From an uncultured Clostridia bacterium (GTDB lineage: Bacteria; Bacillota; Clostridia; Christensenellales; Borkfalkiaceae), in the NCBI GenBank assembly GCA_944341075.1, contig CALVLV010000002.1, positions 1 to 64,000 of the forward strand: DNA of 64,000 bases, written 5' to 3'. How positions within the stretch are numbered: the first letter of the stretch is position 1; the number at the start of each line of letters is the position of its first letter. The notes beneath the pieces were generated by a model. That model had not been told where the DNA came from. It searched no databases and saw only the letters and a list, made by a program, of their open reading frames with translations. This document shows, one piece after another, positions 33,321-42,017 of the stretch. A program made the position numbers and the translations under genes.

Positions 33321-33746
33321 ATGGTAAATATAATTTACTGGTCAGGTACAGGCAATACAGAGGCCATGGCAAACGCCATAGCAGAGGGCGTGGCCGCCGC
33401 AGGCGGTCAGGCAAAAATAATTCCCGTGGCGCAGGCTTCGCTGAGCGACCTCAAAGCAGACGTTGTGCTGTTCGGCTGCCCCGCAATGGGCAGCGAAGAG
33501 CTTGAAGAGGGCGAGTTCGAACCCTTCTTTGCCTCGGCGGAAGGCAAGCTCGGCGGAAACAAGATAGGTCTGTTCGGTTCGTACGAATGGGCCGAGGGCG
33601 AGTGGATGCGCACATGGCAGGCGCGCGCCGAAGCCGACGGAGCCGTCATGCTTGCGGAAGGCCTTGCCGTGTACGGCACGCCAGATGAAGACGGGCTTGA
33701 AAAGTGCCGCGCGCTGGGCAGGCTTGCGGCAAATGCATCGGCGTGA
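33321..33746 (+). CDS. short-chain flavodoxin
   Basis: 141 residues, FMN-binding cytosolic electron carrier. The phosphate loop WSGTGNTEAMA and the flavin-stacking region FGSYEWAEGEW are typical of clostridial short flavodoxins, which can replace ferredoxin when iron is low. It is 81 bases after DUF3793 and probably in the same transcript; AAGGAG precedes the ATG. The gap (33243-33296) is filled with GCGCATATG-type palindromic words. Confidence 0.94.
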   Translation: MVNIIYWSGTGNTEAMANAIAEGVAAAGGQAKIIPVAQASLSDLKADVVLFGCPAMGSEELEEGEFEPFFASAEGKLGGNKIGLFGSYEWAEGEWMRTWQARAEADGAVMLAEGLAVYGTPDEDGLEKCRALGRLAANASA

Positions 33747-33916
33747 TCGCCCTAAAGGTGCGTACATATGCCGCAACTATCATGTAATGGAACAATAAAA
33801 ATCACCGCACTGCGGGTTTTGAAAGTTTACAAAACATGTATATAAGGGAGGGCTTGCCTATAAGCTGATTGGTTACAGACGAATACGACTTTTCATTAAA
33901 AAACCTTACGTTTAGC

Positions 33917-33956
33917 AATAAATGCGCGCGGGCAAAAATTTGCCCGCGCGCATTTA
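33917..33956. terminator. long palindrome, possible bidirectional terminator
   Basis: Perfect 19-base arms (33917-33935 and 33938-33956) around two bases, G/C-rich in the middle and A/T at both ends. It lies 40 bases past the stop of the minus-strand ABC ATPase and 170 bases past flavodoxin, so it can end transcripts from both sides. T-runs are short. Confidence 0.65.
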
Positions 33957-33995
33957 TGTTCATGTCAAATATTTTTGTGTGAGCCATTAAATAAT

Positions 33996-34766
33996 TTAAA
34001 AGGCGCCCTCCTCGCCGCCGCCCAGAGTTTCGGTTACGGCAAGAATGTCGTGCCGGAACTCCTTTTGCTCCTTTCCGCCGCGGAAAATTTCGTTGTATAT
34101 CTTTCCGTCGCTCAAAAATATTACGCGTTGCGCGTACGAAGCTACCGCCGCGTCGTGCGTTACCATAAGTATTGTTGCGCCCAGCTTGCTGTTCATAAGG
34201 CAGAATTGCTCCATAAGCACCCTTGAACTGCGCGAATCCAGCGCGCCCGTGGGCTCGTCCGCAAGTATAAGCGCGGGCGAGGTTATCACCGCCCTCGCGC
34301 ACGCCACGCGCTGGCGTTGTCCGCCCGAAAGCGCCGCAGGGAACTTTGCAAGCTGGTCTGTAACGCCAAGCGCCTCGCTCACCTTTAAAACTCTTTCCTT
34401 TGTTTCGGCTGCGCCCACTTTTTTCAGGTTCAAAGGCAGGGCAATGTTTTCTTCTACGGTAAGCGTGTCAAGCAGATTGTATTCCTGAAATATAAAGCCC
34501 AGCTTGTCGCGGCGGAAGTCGGCAAGTTCCCTTTCGCCTATGGCGGAAACGGGCACGCCGTCCACAATTACTTTTCCGCTTGTCAGCGGCTCTATTGTGG
34601 AAATAACGTTCAAAAGCGTGCTTTTGCCCGACCCCGAAGGCCCCATCACCGCAACAAATTTGCCCTTTTCAACGGTAAACGAAAGGCCGTCGAGTGCGCG
34701 CGTGCTTACACTTTCGCTGCCGAAAACCTTTACGGCGTCTGTAATTTTTAAAATTTCATTCATCAT
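33996..34766 (-). CDS. BceA/LolD-type ABC transporter ATPase
   Basis: 256 residues. Walker A GPSGSGKST, signature LSGGQRQR, Walker B ALILADEPTGALD, and H-loop MVTHDAAVA are present. The pattern TRALDGLSFTVEKGKFVAVMG is that of MacB/BceA ATPases working with FtsX-type permeases, usually exporting or sensing cell-wall-active peptides. ATG 34766 is chosen because GAGGTGG lies three bases before it. It follows the permease gene after 37 bases on the same strand. Confidence 0.92.
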   Translation of the reverse strand: MMNEILKITDAVKVFGSESVSTRALDGLSFTVEKGKFVAVMGPSGSGKSTLLNVISTIEPLTSGKVIVDGVPVSAIGERELADFRRDKLGFIFQEYNLLDTLTVEENIALPLNLKKVGAAETKERVLKVSEALGVTDQLAKFPAALSGGQRQRVACARAVITSPALILADEPTGALDSRSSRVLMEQFCLMNSKLGATILMVTHDAAVASYAQRVIFLSDGKIYNEIFRGGKEQKEFRHDILAVTETLGGGEEGAF

Positions 34767-34803
34767 AGTCCACCTCATCAATTTTGCGTTTGAAAAACTT
34801 GCG

Positions 34804-36828
34804 TTATGTGCCCGAAGAATGTAGTTCGCGCTTTACGTCTGCACTTGCCACAAGGCATGTAACGGAGCAATACAGCGCGTAAAATAATAGCAGTACTCCC
34901 GAAAACGCCGCCGCGTAACCTATTACCTGCAAATCTGTGAGCGCACCACCGCCTATGGCGGCGTTCAGCGAAATGCATATGAATGATACGGGAATGTTCA
35001 TAAGGAGCGGCAACACAAACGGCAGGAAGAAGTATATGGCGATCTGCGTGCAGAGCGAGCCGAGAGTCTGCCTTTTTGAAGCGCCGATAAGATACAAAAG
35101 GCGATACCGCTTTTTATCTTCCGCAACGGCGGCAAGACTTTTCAGTGCAACGACCGCCATTGAAAGAAGGGCAAACGCAAGCGTAACAAACAGCACTATC
35201 ATAAGCCACGGCGTTGCCATCTCTCTGAGGGTTGGCAAAAACGAGCCCGAAATATCAATGGTGAAGAATGATCCGTACGCGTCTTCCATAAAATCTGTAT
35301 AGGCGTCTTCCTGATTTTTTGTACTGAAAAAATCGTTTAGCGCCTGTTCGTCGAATTTTTCGCCCGCATAATTTACGGCGCATAGCGTTTCGCCGAATGA
35401 ATACATTCTTTCTTTCACCACGGCGTCCACAATGCTGTCGGGCACGGCAAGCATGTATCTGTGCCCGTTCACTACAAGCATTTTGCGCGTAGGCGAAACG
35501 CCATTAAACACTACTGAAAACGCGTCGGTCTCCCATTTGAGGTTGCCAACCAGATGTTCCGATTCCCGCCTCAGTTCGTTCACTTCATCGTATGAGGCGC
35601 GGTTGCATACAAGCAGCGCGCCTCCGTTCAAAGGCGCAGCCTTTTCACCGGCCATTGCCGCAAGCGCATAATAGTCGCTCTCCCGCAGAAGATATCCGAC
35701 ACCGGGTAGATATTGGGCTATAGTCGGCTCCTCCACATAGAAGACAGAATACAGCCTTGACTCTTCAACCGTTCCGAATTGCTCCATCCATTCCGGCAAA
35801 TCCTCCGTAAGTGTGCCCGTTTCGTCGTACGGGGCGTCAACGTTTACGGTATAGGGGTTGTCAAACTTACTGTCCGCAACCTGTGAGCCGAACATCGTCA
35901 GAAAAATATTGCCGCCCACAACTACTATGGAAAGGATGACGGCAATCATGCCGAAGAAGGAGGAATCTCCGCTGACCCTGCCTGAAATTTGTCGTAAGGT
36001 GAAGGTGCGCGTGTTCTTGGCGGAAAATTTTTTGTTTTTGAGCAGGTAGTGCGTTCCGCATTTTAGCGCGCCCACATATATAAATATGATCGCTAAGAAG
36101 GCAAGCGCCGCTCCTTCGATTATGGCAAATAATTGCTGGCTGCCTCCGCTTCTCAGCAATTCGGACGCTATGACGATGGCGATGATTGCCAGAACGAGCA
36201 CAGCGAGAGAAACGAACGTAACGCACAGCCACAACAGGGGCCTTTTCACGGGTTTTTCCACCGTGCTTTCTCCCTGCAAAAGTTTGGCTACCTTTTCAAA
36301 GCGGAGATATCCCGCCGAAATGCCCGCGGTTATAAGGAAAACTATGCCCACCAGCACGATCGTCAGTATGAAGGCGCCGGCAGAATAGTCCGCCCACCCG
36401 ACGTTGAGTTCAAGAAAGGAAGAGATGCCTGCGGCTATCGCCTGATATATAAGCGTGCCAAGCCCGAGCCCCACCGCGAGCGAAAATAAAAACGTGAAGA
36501 ACATTTCGCCCATAAATATGGCGACTATATTGCCCCTTCTCATTCCAAGGGTAAGGTATAAGCCGAACTCTTTCTTCCTGCGGCGCAAAAGGAAAGCGCA
36601 GCCATATCCCAGCACAAATGCAGAAACTATGGCGAGTATTATGGTCAAAAATACGCACACCGCCGTTGTTTCTATCTTGTATGCCGCGGAAAAAGTGAAC
36701 ATGTTTTTGCTGAACATTATCCCCGCAAGCGAAAAAAGCAGCGCTACGGTAAGCGCAACCGTGAAAAAGTATATAAGGTATCCGCCTATCTGCCGCCGCA
36801 CGTTGCGGAAGGCTAATTTAAAAAGCAA
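34804..36828 (-). CDS. BceB-like FtsX-domain ABC permease
   Basis: 674 residues with about ten hydrophobic segments and one large extracytoplasmic loop (about residues 310-530), the layout of BceB-type peptide-antibiotic exporters. An FtsX domain is near residues 60-180 and another near the C terminus. LLFKLAFRNVRRQ at the N terminus is family-typical. The start is taken as TTG 36828 because AAGGGGG lies five bases upstream; an ATG at 36852 has no site. It pairs with the ATPase gene. BceRS-like regulator/kinase genes usually adjoin such pairs but none is next to it here. The substrate is unknown. Confidence 0.88.
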   Translation of the reverse strand: MLFKLAFRNVRRQIGGYLIYFFTVALTVALLFSLAGIMFSKNMFTFSAAYKIETTAVCVFLTIILAIVSAFVLGYGCAFLLRRRKKEFGLYLTLGMRRGNIVAIFMGEMFFTFLFSLAVGLGLGTLIYQAIAAGISSFLELNVGWADYSAGAFILTIVLVGIVFLITAGISAGYLRFEKVAKLLQGESTVEKPVKRPLLWLCVTFVSLAVLVLAIIAIVIASELLRSGGSQQLFAIIEGAALAFLAIIFIYVGALKCGTHYLLKNKKFSAKNTRTFTLRQISGRVSGDSSFFGMIAVILSIVVVGGNIFLTMFGSQVADSKFDNPYTVNVDAPYDETGTLTEDLPEWMEQFGTVEESRLYSVFYVEEPTIAQYLPGVGYLLRESDYYALAAMAGEKAAPLNGGALLVCNRASYDEVNELRRESEHLVGNLKWETDAFSVVFNGVSPTRKMLVVNGHRYMLAVPDSIVDAVVKERMYSFGETLCAVNYAGEKFDEQALNDFFSTKNQEDAYTDFMEDAYGSFFTIDISGSFLPTLREMATPWLMIVLFVTLAFALLSMAVVALKSLAAVAEDKKRYRLLYLIGASKRQTLGSLCTQIAIYFFLPFVLPLLMNIPVSFICISLNAAIGGGALTDLQVIGYAAAFSGVLLLFYALYCSVTCLVASADVKRELHSSGT

Positions 36829-36962
36829 TGTTTCCCCCTTTTGCGGCTGCATAGAATAAAGTACGGCCGCCCCGATTGTTTTGTAATTAAATATAAATCA
36901 GATTTATAAGTATATTCTAAATACCGTATTTTTATTGTAACATATATTTTGCCGTGTTTCAA

Positions 36963-36972
36963 GGGGGGGGGG
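36963..36972. repeat. G10 homopolymer
   Basis: Ten consecutive G residues about 135 bases upstream of the BceB-like start (minus strand), in the A/T-rich gap before tRNA-Ser. Such tracts slip during replication; its position upstream of the exporter gene could affect expression, but no promoter can be placed on it with confidence. Confidence 0.7.
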
Positions 36973-37050
36973 TGACACATTTCTTTATTTATTTTACAAA
37001 AATATGATAATAAATTTTATAATACTTTTTACAAACGGCGCTTTAAAGTT

Positions 37051-37079
37051 TTGACAAAAGTTTAAAAATATGATATATT
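37051..37079 (+). promoter_or_regulatory. promoter of tRNA-Ser
   Basis: TTGACA (37051-37056), 17-base spacer, TATATT (37074-37079). The tRNA begins about 80 bases downstream. Confidence 0.85.
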
Positions 37080-37159
37080 GTGAAAGTCGTTGGCCGAATG
37101 TGCGGCAGCGGCACGCGGCAGAGCAAGAGCGGCCCCGCCAATGCGTAAACAAACGGCGT

Positions 37160-37250
37160 GCAGATGTACCCAAGTGGCTCAAGGGGCTCCCCTGCTAAGG
37201 GAGTAGTGCGGGAAACTGCAGCATGAGTTCAAATCTCATCATCTGCGCCA
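37160..37250 (+). tRNA. tRNA-Ser (anticodon GCU)
   Basis: 91 bases including an encoded CCA (37248-37250). The acceptor stem GCAGATG pairs with CATCTGC. The anticodon stem CTCCC/GGGAG (37187-37191 with 37199-37203) encloses loop CTGCTAA with anticodon GCT at 37194-37196. A long variable arm and the TTCAAAT T-loop are present, as expected for class II tRNA-Ser. It reads AGC/AGU codons. Its last ~21 bases are repeated twice more downstream. Confidence 0.95.
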
Positions 37251-37662
37251 TAGCCAAGGGCGGACAGCGTTTTGCTGTCCGCCTTTGGCTATTTTCGGCC
37301 AGATGATATGAGATTTGAGGGGAGGCAAGCACCTGTAAGGTGCGCAGGTCGGAGGTATCGACCGACGACAAAACAGCGGACACCCGCTGTTTTCCGTGCG
37401 CGTCCGCTCAAGGCGCAAATCTCATCATCTGCGCCATAGCCAAGGGCGGACAGCGTTTTGCTGTCCGCCCTTGGCTATTTCCGGCCAGATGATGTGAGAT
37501 TTGAGGGGAGGCAAGCACCTGTAAGGTGCGCAGGTCGGAGGTATCGACCGACGACAAAACAGCGGACACCCGCTGTTTTCCGTGCGCGTCCGCTCAAGGC
37601 GCAAATCTCATCATCTGCGCCATAGCCAAGGGCGGACAGCGTTTTGCTGTCCGCCTTTGGCT
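37230..37662 (+). repeat. 186-bp tandem repeat array built on the tRNA-Ser 3' end
   Basis: Unit 1 (37230-37415) begins inside the tRNA T-arm. Unit 2 (37416-37601) is the same length and differs at three bases. A partial third unit runs 37602-37662. Each unit starts with the last 21 bases of the tRNA (CAAATCTCATCATCTGCGCCA), followed by a GGCGGACAGC-GTTTT-GCTGTCCGCC hairpin. An inverted copy of the tRNA 3' segment (AGATGATRTGAGATTTG) comes next. Smaller hairpins follow (GCACC..GGTGC, GTCGG..CCGAC), and then AAAACAGCGG-ACAC-CCGCTGTTTT, which shares its core with the composite elements at 5.5 and 22.4 kb. No protein is encoded. Confidence 0.92.
37251..37295 (+). terminator. terminator of tRNA-Ser
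   Basis: Stem TAGCCAA..GGCGGACAGC pairing with GCTGTCCGCC..TTGGCTA (37251-37268 with 37274-37291), five-base loop GTTTT, followed by TTTTC. It begins right after the CCA end. The same hairpin recurs in units 2 and 3 of the array. Confidence 0.75.
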
Positions 37663-37753
37663 GTATTAAATTTAAAGGGAACAGGGGCGCCCGCGGCAGA
37701 CTGCCGCGGGCGCCCCGTTCACACACAATTCAAAGATACACACAAATTAAAAG

Positions 37754-39013
37754 TTACTTAGTAAGTCTTTCAAGCGCAAGCTTGTATATGTTGAAGCACT
37801 TTTCAATCTTTTCAAAAGTTATATATTCGTTTGCCTGGTGTATGGTGCTCTCTTCGCCCGCCTCTTCGGGGCCGAACGCCGCTCCGCGCTTAAGCGCCCT
37901 GGCGTATGTGCCTCCGCCTATGGCTATCGGCTGCATATCCGTGCCGCATACCTCGTTGTAAACGTCGCACAGCGTCTTTACCAAAAATCCGTCTTTCTCG
38001 CCGTAAAGCGGATCCTGGGCGTGTATTATCTCGTACGGTATGCCGTAGCCGCTCACCTTGCTTAAAATAAACTGCCTGGTCATGGTGGCGGGGTAGCGCA
38101 CGTCGCAGGTGATGTAAAGCTCGTCGCCGGCGCTCTTTATCACGTCAGGCGAAAGGGTAAGTTCGCCCGTCTCGTCCTTAAGGCCCTTCAGTCCCAGCAT
38201 GTCTTTGAAAAGAATATCGGCTATGCCGTCAAGCTTTAAATAGCGCAGCATGGGCTGAATGGCGTTTACGCCCTCGGCGGGGGTGGAACCGTGCGCCGAC
38301 TTCCCGCGCGAAACAACTTTGCCGCCTTCAAGGTTCAGGCCGTATTCCGCGGGGTTGCCGTAGCAGCTTGCGTCTGCCGAGGCCGAACAGAAGTCGCACA
38401 CCATGTTTGCCCTTTCGCCGCCCGCAAGTTCGGCAAAGCGCGCGCCCTTTACGCTGAACTTCAGCTTTATGTGTAAAATTCCCTTTTCCGCGTATATCAC
38501 GGGGAAGTCCGCGTCGGGCGAAATTCCCTCTTCGGGCATGTGAGCAACTTTGTTATAGTGCTCTATGCATGCCCAGCCCGTTTCTTCGTTGCAGCCTACT
38601 ATCAGCTTTATCTTGCGCGAAGGCTTAAACCCTTCGTCCTTGAGCGCCTTAAGGCAGTACAGCATTATTATCGACGGGCCCTTGTCGTCCATGGTGCCCC
38701 TGCCCCATATGCGCGCATTTTCTTTATCTATCTCGCCGCCGAAAGGTTCGTGCGTCCAGCCGCTGCCCGCGGGAACCACGTCAAGGTGGGCAAGCACGGC
38801 AAATTCTTCGCCTTCGCCGAATATCACTTCGCCGGCGTAGTTATCGTAGTTGTGCGTTTCAAAACCCATGCCCTTGGCAAGGCTTAAAAAGTAAGTCAGT
38901 GCCTCGGCTGCGGGCGCGCCGAAGGGCATGCCCGGCTCTGCGGGCTGCTGGTAGGAGGGGAAGCGCACTATCTGCGATATCTTTTTTTTGATCTCGTCTG
39001 TATAAACCGACAT
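37754..39013 (-). CDS. pepV: PepV/Sapep-type M20 dipeptidase
   Basis: 419-residue cytosolic zinc peptidase, M20 family. Metal and catalytic motifs: VLAHLDVVPAGSGW (first His-x-Asp), RGTMDDKGP (bridging Asp), VGCNEETGW (catalytic and metal Glu) and a lid domain in the middle. Such enzymes split dipeptides, often Xaa-His or beta-Ala types, in amino-acid salvage. ATG 39013 is chosen because AAGAAGG precedes it by five bases; a longer frame to 39058 lacks a site. Monocistronic, convergent toward tRNA-Ser. Confidence 0.93.
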   Translation of the reverse strand: MSVYTDEIKKKISQIVRFPSYQQPAEPGMPFGAPAAEALTYFLSLAKGMGFETHNYDNYAGEVIFGEGEEFAVLAHLDVVPAGSGWTHEPFGGEIDKENARIWGRGTMDDKGPSIIMLYCLKALKDEGFKPSRKIKLIVGCNEETGWACIEHYNKVAHMPEEGISPDADFPVIYAEKGILHIKLKFSVKGARFAELAGGERANMVCDFCSASADASCYGNPAEYGLNLEGGKVVSRGKSAHGSTPAEGVNAIQPMLRYLKLDGIADILFKDMLGLKGLKDETGELTLSPDVIKSAGDELYITCDVRYPATMTRQFILSKVSGYGIPYEIIHAQDPLYGEKDGFLVKTLCDVYNEVCGTDMQPIAIGGGTYARALKRGAAFGPEEAGEESTIHQANEYITFEKIEKCFNIYKLALERLTK

Positions 39014-39102
39014 AAATACCTTCTTGCCGCGGCGCCTTAGCTTATGCACGCGCCGCAAAAATTTCCCGCAGCCGCAAAAATTGCGGCAAGCGGCCTGTTT
39101 TT

Positions 39103-39132
39103 ATTATACACTTTTTTAATTTTATGTTACAA
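39103..39132 (-). promoter_or_regulatory. promoter of the dipeptidase gene
   Basis: Minus strand: TTGTAA (39132-39127), 18-base spacer, TATAAT (39108-39103), about 90 bases before the start. Confidence 0.6.
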
Positions 39133-39242
39133 TTATTTTAACGCTGATTTTTAACTTTGTACCCGCGCAAACGCACTTTATTTGCAATAATGCGTCCGGT
39201 GCGTGGTATAGGCTGCAGTATTCTTTTGTCCCGGAGGTCAAC

Positions 39243-39956
39243 ATGCACGAAGGTCACAGGCGCAGAATGTATGAAAAACTCAAGGCCGGGGACAACATAT
39301 TCGAGCACGAGCTGCTTGAAATGCTTCTGTTCAACGCCTATCCCAGAAAGAACACCAACCCCGTCGCCCACGAACTTTTAAACAGGTTCCCCAGCATATC
39401 GGCGGTGCTTTCGGCAAGTTTTGAAGAGCTTATAGCCGTTCCCGGCGTAGGCGAGCAGGTCGCGCTGTACCTCATGTGCATAGGCAAATGCATAGAGCGT
39501 GGCAACCGTGCCGATTGCTTTACGGTAATAAAAAACCGCGGCGAAGCCTTCGGCATGGTGGGCATGCGCCTTGGCGGAAAAACTGCCGAAGTGCTTGAAA
39601 TATATCTTCTGGACAGGAACGGAAAGGTGCTCAGGATATGTTCGTATACCTCGGACGAATGTCATAAAGTTACCGTAAAGCCTGAAGAGATAATAAAGCT
39701 GATATCTGTTTCGCGCCCCTACGGCATACTGGTGGCGCATAACCACACCAGCGGCAGCGCCCGCCCTTCGCCCGCGGACGACGACTTTACAAAGGAGTGC
39801 CAGATAATCTGCAGCATGAACAACGTGCGTTTTTACGATCACATCATATATGCCGCGCCCGACAATATGTTCAGCTATTTCGACAGCGGCAAACTCACTG
39901 AAATAGAGCGAAAATTTTCAATAGGCAGCATAATCGGAAATGAAAAAAGGTTTTAA
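39243..39956 (+). CDS. radC: RadC/JAB-domain protein
   Basis: 237 residues. An N-terminal helix-hairpin-helix region (IAVPGVGEQVALYL) is followed by a JAMM/MPN metalloprotease-like domain with LVAHNHTSGSARPSPADDD, whose His, His and Asp bind zinc in the family. Despite the historic name, a DNA-repair role for RadC is doubtful and the real function is unsettled. GGAGGT lies five bases before the ATG. The end overlaps the following kinase gene by 17 bases. Confidence 0.92.
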   Translation: MHEGHRRRMYEKLKAGDNIFEHELLEMLLFNAYPRKNTNPVAHELLNRFPSISAVLSASFEELIAVPGVGEQVALYLMCIGKCIERGNRADCFTVIKNRGEAFGMVGMRLGGKTAEVLEIYLLDRNGKVLRICSYTSDECHKVTVKPEEIIKLISVSRPYGILVAHNHTSGSARPSPADDDFTKECQIICSMNNVRFYDHIIYAAPDNMFSYFDSGKLTEIERKFSIGSIIGNEKRF

Positions 39957-41160
39957 ACTTCAGGCAAACCTTCCGCGCCTGCGCAAGTGGCTGGGCTTTG
40001 CGGTGGTCGTCGCGCTGATCGTGCTTGAAATAGTCATATGCGCACAGAGCGCCTCCAACTTTAAAGAGATGTGGGTATACGGCATGCTTATTTTTTGCTG
40101 TATTCTGCTGGATGTTTCGGTAACGCTCAAATACTATGTAATTAAGTCCCCGGGCGTGCGCAGCGCAATGTACGGCGCCGATTTTTTCTGCCTTCTGGTC
40201 ATCTCCATGGTTACGGGCAACGACTTCTGCGTAGTGCTCTATTGTCTGGTAACTACAGAATTTTATATAAATAACGAAAGTTTAAAGCTCAATCTCATTG
40301 TATTCGGAATAAGCGCCGCGGTGTTCGTGGCATCGTTCGTGCTCGGCTGGGTAAGGGTGTACGAGGGCGCAAACCTGTACGATTCCATTGTTCAGATACT
40401 CGGCGGCTGCCTGTTCGGTATAATAATACTCGCCATTCATTTTGTAATAGTGCTCGCGCTCATGCGCTTTTACCGCATGAGCAAGCGCCTTTCGGAGGCG
40501 CTTGCCGAGGCCGACGCCAGCAAGGCGCGGCTTAAGGAGGCGTACGAAATGCTCTCGCGCACGGCGGTGTTCGAAGAGCGCAACCGCATAGCAAAGGATA
40601 TCCACGACAACGCCGGCCACTCCATAACCACGGTGATAATGCAGACCGAGGCCGCCAAGCTGCTTATAGATTCCGACCCCGACGAGGCGAAAAACAAAAT
40701 AATTTCCGCCAACATACAGGCCAAAAACGCCCTTGACCAGATGCGCACCAGCGTCCATCTGCTTGCGGGGCGCGCCGCGGAAAGTTCGTTAAAGGACGGC
40801 ATAGAGGAGATAGTCGCCCAGACGGTGGATTCCAGCGACATGAAGATCCGCACGGACGTGGAGGATATAACGCTGGACGAAGAGCGCGCCCGCTTTCTGT
40901 TCAACAGCGTAAAGGAGTGCATATCCAACGGCATGCGCCACGGCGGCGCCACGGCGTTTTATATAGAGGCGAAAAGGCGCAGGGACGGCGTATATATGCT
41001 GGTATCGGATAACGGCAGCGGCCCGCACGGCGAAATAGTTGAAGGTTACGGTCTTAAAAGCATGCGCGAAAGGGCGGAAAAATTCGGCGGCACCATGCAC
41101 ATATCGGGCGAGCCTCAAGAGGGCTGCGAAGTGGAAATTTTTATAAAAGAAAGGGCGTAA
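39940..41160 (+). CDS. NarL-type sensor histidine kinase (HisKA_3)
   Basis: 406 residues. Five or six membrane segments lie in residues 15-175 with little outside the membrane, then a short coiled coil and the kinase core. The phospho-acceptor is His222 in RNRIAKDIHDNAGHSITTV. The ATPase domain has NSVKECISNGMRHGGA, VSDNGSG and GYGLKSMRERAE. This resembles LiaS/DesK-type kinases that sense membrane or envelope state (inference). It starts within radC and is followed by a LuxR-type regulator, its probable partner. Confidence 0.92.
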   Translation: MKKGFKLQANLPRLRKWLGFAVVVALIVLEIVICAQSASNFKEMWVYGMLIFCCILLDVSVTLKYYVIKSPGVRSAMYGADFFCLLVISMVTGNDFCVVLYCLVTTEFYINNESLKLNLIVFGISAAVFVASFVLGWVRVYEGANLYDSIVQILGGCLFGIIILAIHFVIVLALMRFYRMSKRLSEALAEADASKARLKEAYEMLSRTAVFEERNRIAKDIHDNAGHSITTVIMQTEAAKLLIDSDPDEAKNKIISANIQAKNALDQMRTSVHLLAGRAAESSLKDGIEEIVAQTVDSSDMKIRTDVEDITLDEERARFLFNSVKECISNGMRHGGATAFYIEAKRRRDGVYMLVSDNGSGPHGEIVEGYGLKSMRERAEKFGGTMHISGEPQEGCEVEIFIKERA

Positions 41161-41232
41161 AACGCCTGTTCTGTTTTTAATTGGCGCGGCAATATGCCGC
41201 AACCAACGCGCTTTTGCGCAAAGGAGAAAAGT

Positions 41233-41871
41233 ATGATAAAGGTGATGCTTGCCGACGACCAGAAGATACTGGCCGAGGGCATAAAAAGCGTGCTTGAAAC
41301 CTGCCCCGACATACAGGTGTGCGGTATGGCTTACGACGGCCTTCAGGCCGTTGAAATGGCAAAAAAACTTGTGCCCGACGTTATACTCATGGACGTGCGC
41401 ATGCCCGAAATGAACGGCGTTGCCGCCACAAAGCGCATCAAGGGGAGCAACCCCGACATAAAAATAATAATACTCACCACGTTCGACGACAGCGACTATA
41501 TCTTAAGCGGCATCAACAACGGCGCCAGCGGCTACCTTTTAAAGGATATAGGTTCGGCGGCGCTGATAGACGCCATAAAAAACGCCTACGAAGGCGATAC
41601 CATACTGCCCTCAAAAATAGCCAGAAAGATAACCGACGCCGCGCTGATGGTGTCCTCCGACAGGCAGATAAAGCTCAAAAAGAACTTCGGCCTTTCGGAC
41701 AGGGAGGTGGATATCGCCCTCATGCTCGCCGACGGGTTCACCAACAGGCAGATAGCCTCCGCGGTCAAGCTGTCGGACGGCACCGCCCGCAACTACATAA
41801 GTTCCATATACTTAAAGCTCGGCGTAGACGGCAGGGCGGAGGCGATAGAAAAAATAAAGGAACTCACATAA
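41233..41871 (+). CDS. NarL/LuxR-family response regulator
   Basis: 212 residues. The receiver domain has Asp8-Asp9 and phospho-acceptor Asp54 in ILMDVRMPEMNG. The C-terminal LuxR helix-turn-helix is FGLSDREVDIALMLADGFTN followed by RQIASAVKLSDGTARNYISS. The start at 41233 is supported by AAAGGAG six bases upstream and the natural MIKVMLADD terminus. It is the partner of the upstream kinase (72-base gap). Target genes are unknown. Confidence 0.94.
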   Translation: MIKVMLADDQKILAEGIKSVLETCPDIQVCGMAYDGLQAVEMAKKLVPDVILMDVRMPEMNGVAATKRIKGSNPDIKIIILTTFDDSDYILSGINNGASGYLLKDIGSAALIDAIKNAYEGDTILPSKIARKITDAALMVSSDRQIKLKKNFGLSDREVDIALMLADGFTNRQIASAVKLSDGTARNYISSIYLKLGVDGRAEAIEKIKELT

Positions 41872-41987
41872 GATAGCTATCGCATGGCTGCAGCGCGCTG
41901 GTTTAAGCAAGCGTTGCGGCTGAGCAGTGCGGCGGGCCGCGATTCGGCCCGTAAGCAAAAAATAGTGTTGAATATACAGTAAATTTT

Positions 41988-42017
41988 CCCCGACGCTGCG
42001 CCGTCGGGGCTATTTTT
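41988..42017 (+). terminator. rho-independent terminator
   Basis: An 8-bp stem (41988-41995 with 42002-42009), six-base loop and a T-rich tail (CTATTTTTT). It ends the radC-kinase-regulator transcript. Another hairpin without T-run lies at 41933-41951. Confidence 0.88.

Noticed and set aside
37230..37662. CRISPR array
   Set aside because: Only 2.3 units of 186 bases with no repeat/spacer structure and no cas genes nearby.
37475..37726. 83-codon minus-strand frame across the tRNA-Ser array
   Set aside because: It is the antisense of the tRNA 3' end and repeat hairpins (the ADDEI-type string arises from the T-arm). Spurious proteins of this kind are common beside tRNA genes.
36840..37760. integrative element inserted at tRNA-Ser
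   Set aside because: No integrase, excision or cargo gene lies between the tRNA-end copies; only the 186-base units are present, so a full integrative element cannot be claimed.
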